This document shows positions 12,445 through 23,292 of a stretch of 64,000 nucleotides of DNA, piece after piece. Each line of letters begins with the position of its first letter. Position 1 is the stretch's first letter. The position numbers were made by a program, and so were the translations under genes. Source of the stretch: Asterella californica (lineage: Eukaryota; Streptophyta; Marchantiopsida; Marchantiales; Aytoniaceae); assembly GCA_036924285.1 (NCBI GenBank), contig JAYKYS010000005.1:29486001-29550000 (forward strand), given 5' to 3'. The notes beneath the pieces were generated by a model. The model worked only from the letters and a program-made list of their open reading frames with translations, did not search any database and had not been told where the DNA came from.

Positions 12445-12900
12445 ATGGCGGTTTCTGCTTTTGCTCTCCTCGTTGCGGTCACCTGGTGGATATCGGTGTA
12501 CCAGTTAGTGACGGTTCAAGGGGATCCAGTGGCCGTCACGGTAGTGCTTCAAAGTGCTCTCACTGGGACGGATTCAGTAGACGTTTTGTGTACAGGCGAG
12601 CCTGGAGATGAGACAGTTTTACCGGACAAGCGGCTGTATCCTGGTGGTAATGTGCAATGGAGCTTTTCTTCTACGATCCTTGACAGCAGTTACGTGGTTT
12701 GCAGTTTCAACTTACAGAGTAGTACACAAGAGGCAAAGCGTGCCAACATCAATGTGTGGTTGGGACTGCTGAATCCCGAGAGTAGTCTTTGCGATTCGTT
12801 CACTTACCGATGCAACTTTTGTTCTTGGCAAGTTCGCGCTGATGCTTTGTACTTGCAGAAGATCGACGGCTTGTATTATCCGTGCCGAAAATGGCCATAG
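12445..12900 (+). CDS. S-protein homologue (plant self-incompatibility S1 family), copy A
   Basis: This encodes a 151-residue secreted protein. Residues 1-26 form a hydrophobic signal peptide ending VTVQG. The mature part has the SPH layout: a VTVVLQSAL strand, a first Cys at 49, the YPGGNVQWSFSS block (65-76) that corresponds to the family's typical Y-x-W-x-F strand, Cys 86 in VVCSF, then Cys 116, 123 and 126 with FCSWQVRADALY, and a terminal YPCRKWP (Cys 147). In poppy the founding member is the pistil S-determinant; most homologues have no known role and are thought to be extracellular signals. The coding region has no intron. The first ATG after the probable acceptor at 12428 is used. The product is identical to that of copy B. 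Confidence 0.85.
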   Translation: MAVSAFALLVAVTWWISVYQLVTVQGDPVAVTVVLQSALTGTDSVDVLCTGEPGDETVLPDKRLYPGGNVQWSFSSTILDSSYVVCSFNLQSSTQEAKRANINVWLGLLNPESSLCDSFTYRCNFCSWQVRADALYLQKIDGLYYPCRKWP

Positions 12901-12976
12901 TGTAGTAATAGTAGCAGTCAAGCTCGACTGTGCATACTTACTGCATAACATGTGAAACCTTGCAAAATCTGATGTG

Positions 12977-12982
12977 AATAAA
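12977..12982 (+). terminator. Polyadenylation signal AATAAA, SPH copy A
   Basis: AATAAA lies 77 bp after the SPH stop codon, a usual distance, and is repeated at 36296-36301 in copy B. Confidence 0.55.
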
Positions 12983-13210
12983 GCATCTTAGCCTTGAGTG
13001 GCTTCCTTTATCCATTATCTTGTTATGCACTTATATTACCGAAAATTAGTGTCCTAATTGGTTTAGCTCACAGGTCTCTAAATGGAAGATCATGAGATTC
13101 AGATGTTGGACTATATGTTCCACACTGTTGATGAAGCTTCTGGTCCGAGTCTGGCTTGCAAGGTAACTGCGAGGTTATGCGTTAATCGAGATCTAACCCA
13201 ACTCTTTTTT

Positions 13211-13352
13211 GGGTTTCACAGCCGCTCCGTCCCATCCCTCCTTCGTTTGTTGTCCGATAATATGACAAAATAAACTACATGACAAAAATTCTATCTTTCC
13301 TTTCCTGTTGTCACAATCACCGTATAGCTATGCTAACGCATAGCAAAAACCC
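13211..13352. repeat. Dispersed repeat with GCTATGC/GCATAGC palindrome, copy in block A
   Basis: The stretch starts GGGTTTCACAGCC and ends with GCTATGCTAACGCATAGC (13327-13344), a 7-bp inverted repeat around TAAC. A duplicate lies at 36533-36677. A third, more diverged and longer relative lies at 48753-49088 between CCDC39 and PWP2. This looks like a MITE or other small repeat. Confidence 0.6.
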
Positions 13353-14560
13353 ATACATCTAAAACTCTTTTCCCGTCTGACACTTTAATACTGTATTGTT
13401 AATTTATGTTGTAGTAAAAAGGAATAAAAAGAATTTATTCCTACTGGATCGCGCACTAACGATGGTTCACCAATATATTCAATTTATGCAAATACAACGT
13501 AGTAGTTATTTACGTAGTTCACACAGCTGGTTAAATTACTCACACAGTTTGCTAGTTATGTATCAGACGCTAAATATAATATTTTATACTATCTTTATGG
13601 ATGAAACTGATTTGGCATCTCATTTAGGTCTTGGTGTTCACTGATGCCTTTCTCCCTTTTTCGTGCACTCTTAATGTATTAGTGAAAATGCACGAATTTA
13701 TGCGCGAAAACGATTAGCAGTACGGTACGTGATCGGGAAGAATCTGTGAGGTGAGATTTTGGAATTCTGGAAGTATTGAGGGACTCAACCTTACTTACAA
13801 ACACTAAAGCGAATGTAATGGAAGCCTAAGAATCATTGAAGCCAATCGAAGAATTGAAGAGGTTTGCAAGTGCGGTTTGTAAAAGTCAGCTTGCATCGGA
13901 CTTCTGTTGATCAATGCATCAAACCGCAATGCAGTAAAACTTAGATTGACTCTCGACTCCATCATCATAACGGAGTGCATATTTACAGACTGCAACTGAA
14001 GATATCGTAAGTATTGCCTCGTAGTTTTCGGGTAGGAACGCATTACATGAGGGAGCTTAGATAGGATAGCCAGATGGGGTGGTGAAATTGGATATACGTT
14101 TATGCAAACAGTTGCTCAAGGTCAGGAAGAGCTCCTGGACCGGCATTTCTTCACTGCTCTGCAACTCTCCTGTGAGAATTTCACTTCGGAACTAGAATTT
14201 CTCCAGAAAGCTATTCTTCACTCTGAAAACAGACTCAATCTCAAATTAACAGTCTAATCGCTACTAGATTCTCCTTGGTAGCTTTAGTTTGCAACTATTT
14301 ACTCATAGCCTGCACCTCTCTGCTATCAACTCTCTATGTAGTCTCTGTTTTCCTAGTCCTGCTCTCTGGTCTGTGCAAAAGCAACACCTGAGAAGGAAGC
14401 AGAGGTCCATGTACCACAACCAGAGCAAGTCAAGGATTTAGCGTTGCTAGGTGAAGAGGCAGTTGATGCTACTCAAGCAGATAAGAATGAAGGTGGGTCA
14501 CAAAAGGCGTAATATAATGTTGCGGAAGGTAGCTCAGCCAAAGAAGGGCACAAGCGGAAA

Positions 14561-15064
14561 GTGAAGTGGGCTGAACCAGTAACGCCATCATCCTTCAACG
14601 GTGAGAAAAGCTTTTCCAAGTTTGAGTTCTGGGTTATTGAGATGGAGAATTACTTGGAGAATTTTGATGAGCGCAGCTGGTTCACCTATGCTGTAAGTAG
14701 ACTGGAAGGAGAGGCAAAGAAATGGTATGGAGTTCAACAGCGGATGAGGAGTTTGAACGATACAACTCCTATGTCCACTTGGCTGGAGCTGAAAGATGAG
14801 CTGCGACGACATTTGGTACCAGTGGATGAAGCTACACAGTTTCGACTAGAGCTCATTCATTTGAGACAGACAGGGAGTATCAGACAGTACCTCCAGCGAT
14901 TTTCTGAGCTGGTTACTCGTTTGCACATGGTGGATCGCACCGACTTGTTGTTCCACTTGAAAAAAGGTCTGCAAGGTTTCTATGCTAGTGTGTTTGATAG
15001 CTGGGTTATTTTTCACAAGTCCGAGGACATGCAAGACTTGTTTGCATATTTGGAAGCAGCATAG
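14561..15064 (+). pseudogene. Retrotransposon gag fragment of element 3
   Basis: The frame has the Retrotrans_gag pattern: F-x-FWVIEMENYLENF, the aromatic EGEAKKWY block, TWLELKDELRRHL and the QYLQRFSEL helix. A TAG stop at about 15062 interrupts the frame. The reading continues past it into an RGG-type Arg/Gly-rich tail and a knuckle-like CRCDGHIARHYPQ whose first part contains a stop and whose last Cys is missing. The same frame also runs upstream to about 14378 past another stop. It is a decayed capsid gene. Confidence 0.75.
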
Positions 15065-15559
15065 AATACTAGAGAGCGTAATTATACTGTACAGCCTTCC
15101 AAGTTTCAGCGTGGAACAAGTGGTCGCGAGCCTAGTAGAGGATTTTGGCGCAATCCTCAAGGACAGATAGCGTCCTCTCAGAGTAGAGGTGGTAGAAGAT
15201 GTGGTGGTGGAAGATTTGGTGCATTTGGAAGGAGATTTCCTCGTGGTTTTCAGCAGCGAGGAGTTACTCGTGGTCCCACTCAAATACGACCTATTGGATC
15301 TTATGCATCCAATGCAGGATCCAACCAAGCTTTGACTTCAGGTGCTAGGAGCATTGGAGCTAGCAGTACTACACCTTCAAGGACGATCATCTGTTTTTGA
15401 TGCAGATGTGATGGTCATATCGCTCGTCATTATCCTCAACGTTCAACAACGAGCAACGTGCGTGGGTTGACAGCTGAAGAGACTGTGGAGAGAGCTGCCT
15501 CCACAGTGTTGAAGAAACTGTGGAGGCATCTACTAGAGCAGAGGTATGTGCTAGTGAGC

Positions 15560-16645
15560 ATTTGGTGGAACATGGAGATTTTCTGCCGTGGATTGAAGTG
15601 AAAATAGGAAACCAACAGTGTTGTTTGCTTATAGATACTGGAGCAGATGTGAATGTTTGTGCAAGGTAGCACTACCGTTACAGAAAAGCTCATGCTATTA
15701 CTGTTGGAGGAGTAACCAGGAAGCATGAATTCCTAGTTATGAACTTGGGTGATACAGTGGAGGGTATCTTGTCATGGTCTTGGTTTCAAGAGACCAAGGC
15801 AGAGCTAGATGTGCAAGAAAGGAATGTCATAGTCATGGATCGATGGGGCTTGGGTCAACCACATCCCTTGATCATCAAAGAGAGACCCAAAGAGCCAAAC
15901 CATGTTGCTTGTAGGTTCCAACGAGCCAAGGTGGCATTTCAGATCTACACAGCCAGACAGTTTGAAAAGCAGATCAAGTCAGTTGACGAAGCTTGGGTTG
16001 CAATGATGGCTAAACCCAAGGTGGAGACGGATGAGGAAGAACGTGTTGCTGCTCTTCTCATACATCTTGATATGCAAGCATTGATTGAGAGATATTCTCA
16101 CAATAATGCCGGATCAGTTATCAACAGGACTTCCTCCGAGGAGAGCCTTGGATCATGCTATTGATCTGGTTCCTGAGGCTACACCTATTGCAGTGCCATC
16201 AAGACACATGTCGTTTGATGAGCTCACAGAGCTTAAGATTCAATTGAAAGAGTTAGTAGCTCAAGGTATCTTACGACCCAGTATATCACCGTATGCTGCT
16301 CCGGTGTTGTTCGTGGTCAAGAAAGATGGTGGTATTTGCATGTGTGCATACTATTGTGCACTCAATAAGGTTACTGTCAAGAACAAGTATCATCTTCATC
16401 TCATGGATGAAATCATCGATCGGTTGACCACAGGAAGATACTTCACCAAGTTGGATTATCACCAAATCCGGATCAAAGAAGGAGATGAAGAAAAGACAGT
16501 TGTAAGGACGAGGTATGGCTTGTTTGAGTATACAGTGTTGCCGTTTGGATTGTCCAATGCACCTGGTACTTTTTGCAGGCTGATGAACTAGATCTTTAGA
16601 GATCTCTTGGATGAGAGTGTTATTGTATACTTAGACGTATCATCA
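15560..16645 (+). pseudogene. Protease and partial reverse transcriptase of element 3
   Basis: A retroviral-type protease strand with LIDTGADVNVC (about 15620-15660, intact DTG) is followed by a stop, then by the ITVGG strand and a linker. From about 16085 an RT is clear: ELVAQGILRPSISPYAAPV, VVKKDGG, a mutated LNKV block, YFTKLDYHQIRI, TRYGLFEYTVLPFGLSNAP and IVYLD. The sequence breaks exactly in the catalytic YxDD region, followed about 20 bp later by the LTR of the inserted element. A stop (TAG) lies just before the IFRDLL part. Confidence 0.75.
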
Positions 16646-16666
16646 CTTTGTCATCCACTTGGGATC

Positions 16667-17581
16667 TGTAAACCCTCCACGATCTCATCGATCAACTACC
16701 TCCCGATCTCTCAACCTCCACGATCGTCATCGATGAATATGCAAATGTCGGGCCTGTCTCTCACTCAGGGGTCACCTCTGATGGTCTTGATGGAAGCACA
16801 CCATGAATCTTGAAGGGAAAAATGCTAAGTTCACTCATTCATACACCCACAAACTTATCAACTAAAAATCTCCATAAACTCATCAACTAAAATCCTCCAT
16901 TCTAACGACGTCTCTCAAGTTCTCACATGCTAAAAATATCCCACACTCTCTATATTACTCAAGTTGTCATTACGACGATGTGAAAACAAGGATGAGGAGC
17001 TCTTCTCTACTCCTCTATTTATACATTCTAGGTTTTTACTTTGGTACCCTCCGGTAACTCAGCCGTAACTACTTTTATCGGGTTTTACTAAGATATTACT
17101 TAAAGTAAAAGCATTAATCACATGAGCTTCTTATCTTTTCACATGGGCTTATTCCTTCAAAGTCAACAACTTCTAGAAGGATTTTGGAATATTCTCAAAG
17201 AATCTCGAATTTTCACCCCCCCTCTACACTAGGACCCACTAAAAAGGAAACATGTGGAATCTCTTCTTGTTTTTAATGCCCACAAAGTCCACAACTTTAA
17301 TCCAACCACTAATATCAAGTCAAAAAAGAGATAAGGGATACTTTCCACCTCCTTTCTACCTTTTAGACAAGATGACAAGATAGTAGTGCTCACTCTTTAG
17401 CAAATATCTGAATTCTACCAAAAGTACAACTAAGTTTAACCATAACTAACTTTTAGCTAGTCATGACTAACTTGATACCTCCTTAAAGTACTTTGGCAGC
17501 AAATAAACATTCTCAACACTTAGTTATAACTAAACACCTTACTAATAGACAAACTTCCTATGTGTAACATAGGTCGTTACA
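16667..17581 (-). repeat. 3' LTR of element M
   Basis: On the minus strand it starts TGTAACGACC directly after the polypurine tract CCGGGGGTAAAA and ends GGGTTTACA. A TATA box (TATAAATA, 17016-17023) lies in it. It is the inverted counterpart of 25527-26444, from which it differs by scattered substitutions and small indels. It interrupts the RT of element 3. Confidence 0.85.
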
Positions 17582-17594
17582 TTTTACCCCCGGA

Positions 17595-18347
17595 CTAAAT
17601 TTTCGCTCCGTCCTCGGAGTGAAGAGAGAACTTTCGTCGATGAAACAACTTCAACTTGTCATGTCTCCTTCCTCCCAGCTCCTGAAGGTCATATGTGAAG
17701 TTGCTCCACACCTTATCTACAACAAAAGGATCAAAATATCTCGGAAGAAACTTCTTCCTAGCCCTCTTGAATCTGATAGCATCATACAACATAACCCAAT
17801 CTCCGACTTGAAAAGGTTTTATCTCCCTCTTGCCCAACCGTTTGTCGTAACTCTTCTTTTGATACGCCTGAGCTCGTTCCATCCAGATCATTGCTACCGC
17901 TCGGGTCTCTTCCAACTCCATGAGTTGTTCTCTTCTTGATCTGATCACGTCTTCTCCCCTCGACCTTTTCAACTTTCGTTGAATAGTTTGAAAAGTATCC
18001 AATTCGAATTGGATCGGCAACTTGGACTCCACTCCATAAACCAGTCGAAATGGAGAGTACCCAGTAGAAGTCTTTGTTGTCGTTCGGTACTCCCATAAGA
18101 TGGCATGTAGCCTCTTATCCCAAGTATGTTTCGCAGTCTCAACACCAACATCTTTGGCGAGCATCATACAAAGTGTAAGATTGGTCTTCTCCGCAAGACC
18201 ATTAGCATTTGGTTTGTATGAGGTCGTTACTCGTGCCTTGATAGAAAAGTGTTGTAGCATAGCAGTAGTCATGCTCCCTACAAACTCTCCTCCTCTATCC
18301 GAGACCAACTCTAACGGACATCCAAATCTTGTGATGATCCTCTCCAT
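17595..18347 (-). pseudogene. Integrase core and C-terminal domain, element M
   Basis: The frame has the DDE second block LELVSDRGGEF, then TSYKPNANGLAEKTN with the catalytic Glu. It continues with the WEYRTTTKTSTGYSPF stretch and a GPY-like C-terminal barrel (FQVGDWVMLYD, FLPRYFDPFVVDKVW, TYDLQELGG). The first Asp block lies upstream, beyond a one-base deletion near 18350 and a TGA stop near 18489 in KWGIDFVGP. In the partner copy at 24552 that Trp codon is intact, so the two copies carry different lesions. This copy also lacks a few codons near its C-terminus relative to the partner. Confidence 0.8.
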
Positions 18348-18484
18348 AGGAATCTACCGACTTCTATTTCATTGGTCTCTCTCAAAGGTCTAGCCTCTAC
18401 CCACTTGGTACAATAGTCAGTGGCGACTACAATGTATCTATTGCCTCGAGGTGTCTTATTAAGAGGACCTACAAAGTCAATACC

Positions 18485-18808
18485 TCACTTCTCAAATGGT
18501 CCTAACACGGGAATTGATCTTAACGGAAGTGTTCTAGTAGACTTCAGAGCAAATGCTTGACATACGTCGCAAGTTTTGCAATAATCTAAACACTCTTTGA
18601 AAATCACTTTCCAGTGATAACCCGCATCCAAAATCTTGAAAGTTGTTATCTTACCAGCAAAGTGACCTCCGCAAACAGTTCCGTCGTGAAACTCGTGCAT
18701 TAGCTTGAATGCCTCCTTCTGATCAACTGCTCTCCTTAGTAACCCATCTGCTCTTTGATGAAACAAAATTCCCTCCACCATGGTGTAAGGTTTGCATCTC
18801 TTGATCAA
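18485..18808 (-). pseudogene. Integrase N-terminal zinc-finger region, element M
   Basis: The frame has an H2C2 zinc-binding pattern: HEFHDGTVCGGH, then CKTCDVCQ, with the conserved GYHWKVIFKECLDYC between them. It follows RNase H in pol order and runs into the core up to a TGA at about 18489. It is part of the broken pol frame, not a free gene. Confidence 0.75.
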
Positions 18809-18820
18809 CGCGTCACGTTC

Positions 18821-19294
18821 TCAGGTATGCATACCTTCTGGAAAAGAGTCATATGCAAGGAAACTCCAGATTTCCTTGTACTCGTCCGGTATCTCCTCAA
18901 TGCTTGTGATGGTCATCAGATGTTCGTCTGGAAATGAATCATCAAACGGTTCTTCTCCCTCATCATCATAAGCCCTCGACAAAAGATTAGCATTCGCATG
19001 CTTTTTCCTTGGTATATCTTCGATCACGTAATCATATTCTGTTAGAAGGATCTTCCAACGAGCAATACGACCTTCGGCATGAGGCTTATTAAAGATATAC
19101 TTTAAAGCCTTGTGATCTGTGACTACGGAAAATTTCCCTCCTAGCAAGTAGTGTCGAAATTTCTTCAATCCAAAGATCACCGCTAATCCTTCTCGTTCAG
19201 TCACGGAGTAATTCTTCTCCGCTGGAACCATCTTCATACTAGCATAAGCTATAGGATGATCTGACCCTCTCCATCTAACTGACTTAATGTACAT
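18821..19294 (-). pseudogene. RNase H domain, element M
   Basis: The frame shows HPIAYASMKM, a KNYSVTEREGLAVIFGLKKF helix, the VVTDHKALKYIF strand and the DVIEDIPRKKHANANLLSR-like end, where most elements have GKxNxxADxLSR. It overlaps the RT frame at 19249-19294 in another phase, so a one-base shift lies near 19262. Confidence 0.8.
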
Positions 19295-20460
19295 CCGATT
19301 GCTACATTGGAGGCATCCGTATACAGAATAAATGCTTTACTCCACTCAAGTTTAGCAAGTATAGGAGCTGTCACCAATGTCTTTTTCAGCTCCTCAAATG
19401 CTTCCTTTGCCTTCTGATCATGCACTATCAAGTCAAAATCAACTCCCTTCTTCATGTACATAGTCAAAGCTATTGCTTTGTTTGAGAAGGAAAAGACAAA
19501 CCTACGATAATATCCAACCATGCCAAGAAACTGTCTCAACTTTGTCAAGTTGATCGGAAATGGAAGATCCACAATCTTCTTCACCTTCTCAGGATCTACC
19601 GCAATTCCATTCTTGGAAATGATGTGTCCCAACAGTAGACCTTCTTCGCAGCCAAAGATGCACTTCTCTAGATTTAGAGAAGCGTTGGCTTGCTCCAACC
19701 GCTGCACAACTTTGATCACATGATCAAAGTGGTCCTCCTTTCTTCCGTACGCACAAAAATCGTCAATGAAATCCCGAACAAACTTCCCTATGAATGGTTC
19801 AAACACCTTGTTCATGAACCTTTGAAACGTGGCCGGAGCATTACACAGTCCGAATGGCATCATCCGAAATGCAAATGTTTCCCAAGGAGTAATGAAAATA
19901 GTCAACTGTTGGTACTCTTGTGCTATCTTGATCTGGTTATACCCACTATAACCATCACCAAAGCTGTACCACTCATGACCAGCAACTTCCTCCAAAATCT
20001 CATCTATAAATGGTAGAGGATAACAATCCTTCTTGGTAATTGCATTCAACTTCTTATAGTCTATGCACACTTGTAGCTTATCATTCTTCTTCTTGACAAT
20101 CACAATGGGTGAAACCCATTCTGAGTTCTCCACCTCATAGATGAAACTCACCTCTTTCAACTTGTCTATCTCCTCCTTGACCATCATTGCTGTTGTAGGA
20201 TTGACCCTTCTCTGCTTCTGTCGAACTGGTCTTGCGTTTTCCTCCAATTCGATTCGATGAGTCTCGAGAGTCACCTCCTTCAAATCCTTGTAGCTGAAAG
20301 CAAACATATGGATATATTTTTGAAATATATCTAAGAATATACTTTTCTCCTCTTGAGTAACATTGATACCAAACTTCAGGATAGAGAGTCTTCTCACAAT
20401 CTCTGCCTCACTCAACTCTTCTTTGTCAGGATCTTTCTCCACTGCTGGTCGAGGCAACAA
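19249..20460 (-). pseudogene. Reverse transcriptase, element M
   Basis: This is a long open frame of 403 codons with all RT blocks. They include VSPIVIVKKKNDKLQVCIDY, LNAITKKDCYPLPFIDEIL, YSFGDGYSGYNQI, FAFRMMPFGLCNAPATFQRFM, the catalytic FIDDFCAYG, and the C-terminal LLGHIISKNGIAVDPEKV with LRQFLGMVGYYRRF. Both catalytic Asp of the xDD box are kept. This is the best preserved part of the element. Confidence 0.85.
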
Positions 20461-20549
20461 GTCAATAGCACTAAGCTGATGTAATGATTCATCTCGACCA
20501 AATCCTTCGTCCTCAGACGAGGATTCTTGATCGTACGAATCTCCGATAT

Positions 20550-20954
20550 CTACTGATGAGACACTTTGATCATCCTACGTATCAGATTCCCAGTAGTCAC
20601 TAGTGGGTCTATCGAGTCAGAAGTCACAATGTCAACACCCGAGAGAGGTACTATCACTCTATGATCTCTAGGTCCAATCCGTAAGTATCCCTTGTGCCAC
20701 ATATCAGTGGTGCGCACAGCTCTCAACCAAGGTCTACCTAGGAGCAAATCATAACTAGAGTCCTTTAACACTTGAAAGGACATCAATGTTTGAACTCCCA
20801 TCACAAACACGACCACCTTCTCTAACACACCAAGAGGTCTTACCCGTTGCTTGTTAGCCATCCCCACGACAATGCTAGCCGGACGAGTTGGTTCCATCCC
20901 CAACTTCTTCATCAACCTCTCTGATATGGCATTTACAGCCGACCCTCCATCCAT
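20550..20954 (-). pseudogene. Aspartic protease region, element M
   Basis: The frame begins MDGGSAVNAISERLMKKLG, so the protease signature is DGG instead of DTG/DSG. It continues with a flap-like region and the YDLLLGRPWLR strand typical of gypsy proteases. It follows gag in the same phase, separated only by one TAG codon (20957-20955) at the gag-protease join. The TAG may be a mutated Trp codon or a readthrough stop. Confidence 0.7.
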
Positions 20955-22464
20955 CTATACGTCAGAGACGTAGTGACCATTCAACCGGACTTCAATCTTT
21001 GAAGCCCTAGTGCATACCTCTGAAGCATGCACATCCACCACATCAACTCCCACAGACTTCGATGTCTTGCTCTTGGGTTTCTTCTTCTTGCTTCTCTTAG
21101 AACTCAATCCTCCTCTGAGTTCCCTTCGTAAGCTAGGATTAAGTGCGATCAGTTGTCCAACAATGATGTTGACTTTCTGAGCACCCACATCTTCAACCAC
21201 ATCATATCCCGCTTGGGAAGATGAAATGGTGAAATCCGCCATCCCCAACTTCCTTCTTGGCTTCCTTGGTGTACTCGAAACATTACTCAAACGAGTACTT
21301 CTACTTGCTGACTCCTCCATGAAAACCGGTTCATCAGAAAATCGAGTTCTTTTTCTTTCTTGAGCTAAAAGCTCCACCAGTGCATGAGAAGAGTTTGAAC
21401 TCTCTCCTTTCTCGTAGATGGGATCTCGCACGACATCGATAGTAGCCAACCCCTTGTCTCGTCTTTGTGATGGATTTCCTCCACCTACATTCATTCTGAT
21501 AGCTTTGGCACCTCTTGCTCCGTTGTTAAGACAATTTCGCTGAAAATGAGAACCTCCACACGTCCAACAAGTGATTCCTCCAAAGTTACCTTGGTTGCCT
21601 CCAAAGTTATCTTGATTTCCTCGGTTGGGATTGTTGTCGTAACCTCTTTGACCTCCTCCTCCACCTTTGTTCCTCCATTCTCGTAACTGCACCACGTTTA
21701 TCTTGAGATCCGCAAGAGTAGCGGTGATGCTCTTCAGCTCGGCATGAAAATTAGAGGTGGCAGTAGACATTCGTTGTTGGGACAAACGGTCTTGGCACCA
21801 CCGTTGGAGTAGGAGCTGACGTTGAAGCAATCACCAATTGTGATGGTGCAGGTGCGATCGTTGTGGCTACACCAGGAGTCGGAGTTGACACCAGAGTAGC
21901 ATGATGAGGTTGGATGATATCTCCTTCATCCAAACTCTCTTCCATATTTGTCGTAATCTTGATGGCCTCCGCTTTGGTTGCTGGCTTCTCGTACCTCACT
22001 TGGGTTCGAATTGAAGGCCTCAACCCTCCCACCAAGTTCTTGGTCAACACTGCTCCAATCCTCGCCATCGTTAACTCCACATTGTCTCCACTCTTCCGTA
22101 AGACTGTCCGAAACCGTTGCTCCAACTTATCCACCCTTTCGGCATATTGCCGAACTTTCTCGTCGTCCCGTTGCTTCAAATGAGTAAGTTCCACCATGAG
22201 CTTCTCATAACTCTCTTCCGGAAGAAATTCTTCGGTGAGTGCATTACTCAACGTCTCCCATGTGTCCTCAACTGCACCAGGTGTCTGACTCTTCACTCGG
22301 TCTTCATACCACGTAAGAGCAAAATCTTCTAAAAACTCTGGCAGTAACAACACCCATTCTTCCTTCCTTCTCACGTTGTTTTCGATGCAACCCCTTTTGA
22401 AGTCTCGTACAAATGGTTCTACATCTTCATTGTCCTTCCCATGAAACACTGATAATTTCTCCAT
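20955..22464 (-). pseudogene. gag of element M
   Basis: The capsid part (22464-21751) has the Retrotrans_gag pattern: VEPFVRDFKRGC, LPEFLEDFALTWYEDR, TWETLSNALTEEFLPEE and ELTHLKQRDDEKVRQYAERV. A phase change near 21780 leads into a Gly/Asn-rich tract and a zinc knuckle CWTCGGSHFQRNC. A Lys/Ser-rich tail then leads to the TAG before the protease. It would form the particle shell and bind RNA if intact. Confidence 0.8.
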
Positions 22465-22677
22465 CTTGTAACTATTCTTTCTACCCTTCTAATTTTTGTG
22501 CAATAACTACTCGCTAAAAGAGTACGAACATCACCAATTCCATTCGCGAATAATCTACCATAGGTAAAATGAAAGGAAATGGTTGTAACAACATCTCTTG
22601 TGTCATCTCTTCTCCCAAGATAATCATGAGCCTGAGTTGCATCACTGTCTTCTCCACCATCCGAATGACGATCTCCA

Positions 22678-23169
22678 TCACAACTCAGCCGAGTCCTCTT
22701 TCGAAGTCGACAACTTCTCCGTCTCAGCTCTTTGAGTCTCGTCCAACTTCTCGACTACTGACGTAAGTAGGACGGCCACATCGACACACTTGTGTCCTCT
22801 TGATAGATCACCCACTCCACAACTTGGACAAGGATCTTCTCCTAGAAGATGAATTGGCGCGGTTGACGATGGACCCACTCGAAGATTTAAATCAGTAAAC
22901 TCTCGCTTCCCTTTAGCTCTCTCGGTTCTGATTCTAGTTGGACAATTCACTACTTTATGTCCCAACCCTCTACAGAAATAACACCACAAGTCGATTTCTA
23001 CTCTTCTCCTCAGAGATTCTACTTGAGGTTTTGTACTAGAGTTCTCAAACTCAACGATAATCTCTTTCGAGCTCTCTCCGACGCTTACTATGACATCTAA
23101 ACCTTGAGGAAGGTTTCTAAGTCTAACTTTCCAATCTTTTGAACTTCCACTCATGTTGCACCTTCTCAA
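22678..23169 (-). CDS. Accessory zinc-knuckle ORF upstream of gag in element M
   Basis: The frame has 163 codons and sits between the LTR and gag, where gypsy elements normally have no gene. It starts with a basic and hydrophobic region (MSGSSKDWKVRLRNL at residues 6-20) whose strand-like pattern suggests a small fold. It then has a CCHC knuckle CYFCRGLGHKVVNC with regular C-x2-C-x4-H-x4-C spacing, and a second Cys/His cluster CPSCGVGDLSRGHKC. It ends in an acidic helical tail. The knuckle implies nucleic-acid binding. I do not recognise the family. It may be a duplicated gag tail or a captured host gene. Confidence 0.5.
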   Translation of the reverse strand: MRRCNMSGSSKDWKVRLRNLPQGLDVIVSVGESSKEIIVEFENSSTKPQVESLRRRVEIDLWCYFCRGLGHKVVNCPTRIRTERAKGKREFTDLNLRVGPSSTAPIHLLGEDPCPSCGVGDLSRGHKCVDVAVLLTSVVEKLDETQRAETEKLSTSKEDSAEL

Positions 23170-23292
23170 CCATTAAATGGACAAAATATCTTTGAAGAAA
23201 ATAACTCTACATCATTTTCTTAACTCTTTCGAGCTTTATACTGAAAATCGTGTATTATACATGCTATACACGAAATAAAATCCAATCTAAAA

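Larger units (their letters stand above)
5849..14116. repeat. Segmental duplication, copy A (partner 30299-37441)
   Basis: Sequence from 5849 to 14116 has a collinear match in the same orientation at 30299-37441, with an offset of about 23.3 kb near the gene. Copy A contains about 1.2 kb (about 6113-7345) that is absent at the matching place in copy B. Small indels are spread along both copies. The right end of homology is sharp: both copies run through ACAGTTGCT and then diverge (after 14116 and 37441). The block holds a non-coding LTR-type repeat and one SPH gene. Between 8195 and 11400 I see AT-rich DNA without a supportable gene. Confidence 0.9.
14378..16666 (+). mobile_element. Ty3/gypsy element 3, truncated and degenerate
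   Basis: A gag-like region (from about 14378), an RG/G-rich tail with a broken zinc knuckle, a protease-like strand and the first half of an RT follow in order on the plus strand. The RT is cut by the LTR of another element at 16667, right after its palm motif. Many in-frame stops are present. The remaining pol part is not found on the far side of the insertion at 26445, so the right half is lost. The 14117-14377 stretch may be its LTR or leader, but I see no clear border. Confidence 0.7.

Noticed and set aside
13082..13273. Short frame 3' of SPH copy A, also seen at 36401-36583
   Set aside because: It has a three-base insertion and a later frameshift between the two copies, while the SPH gene itself is unchanged, so it is probably not coding.
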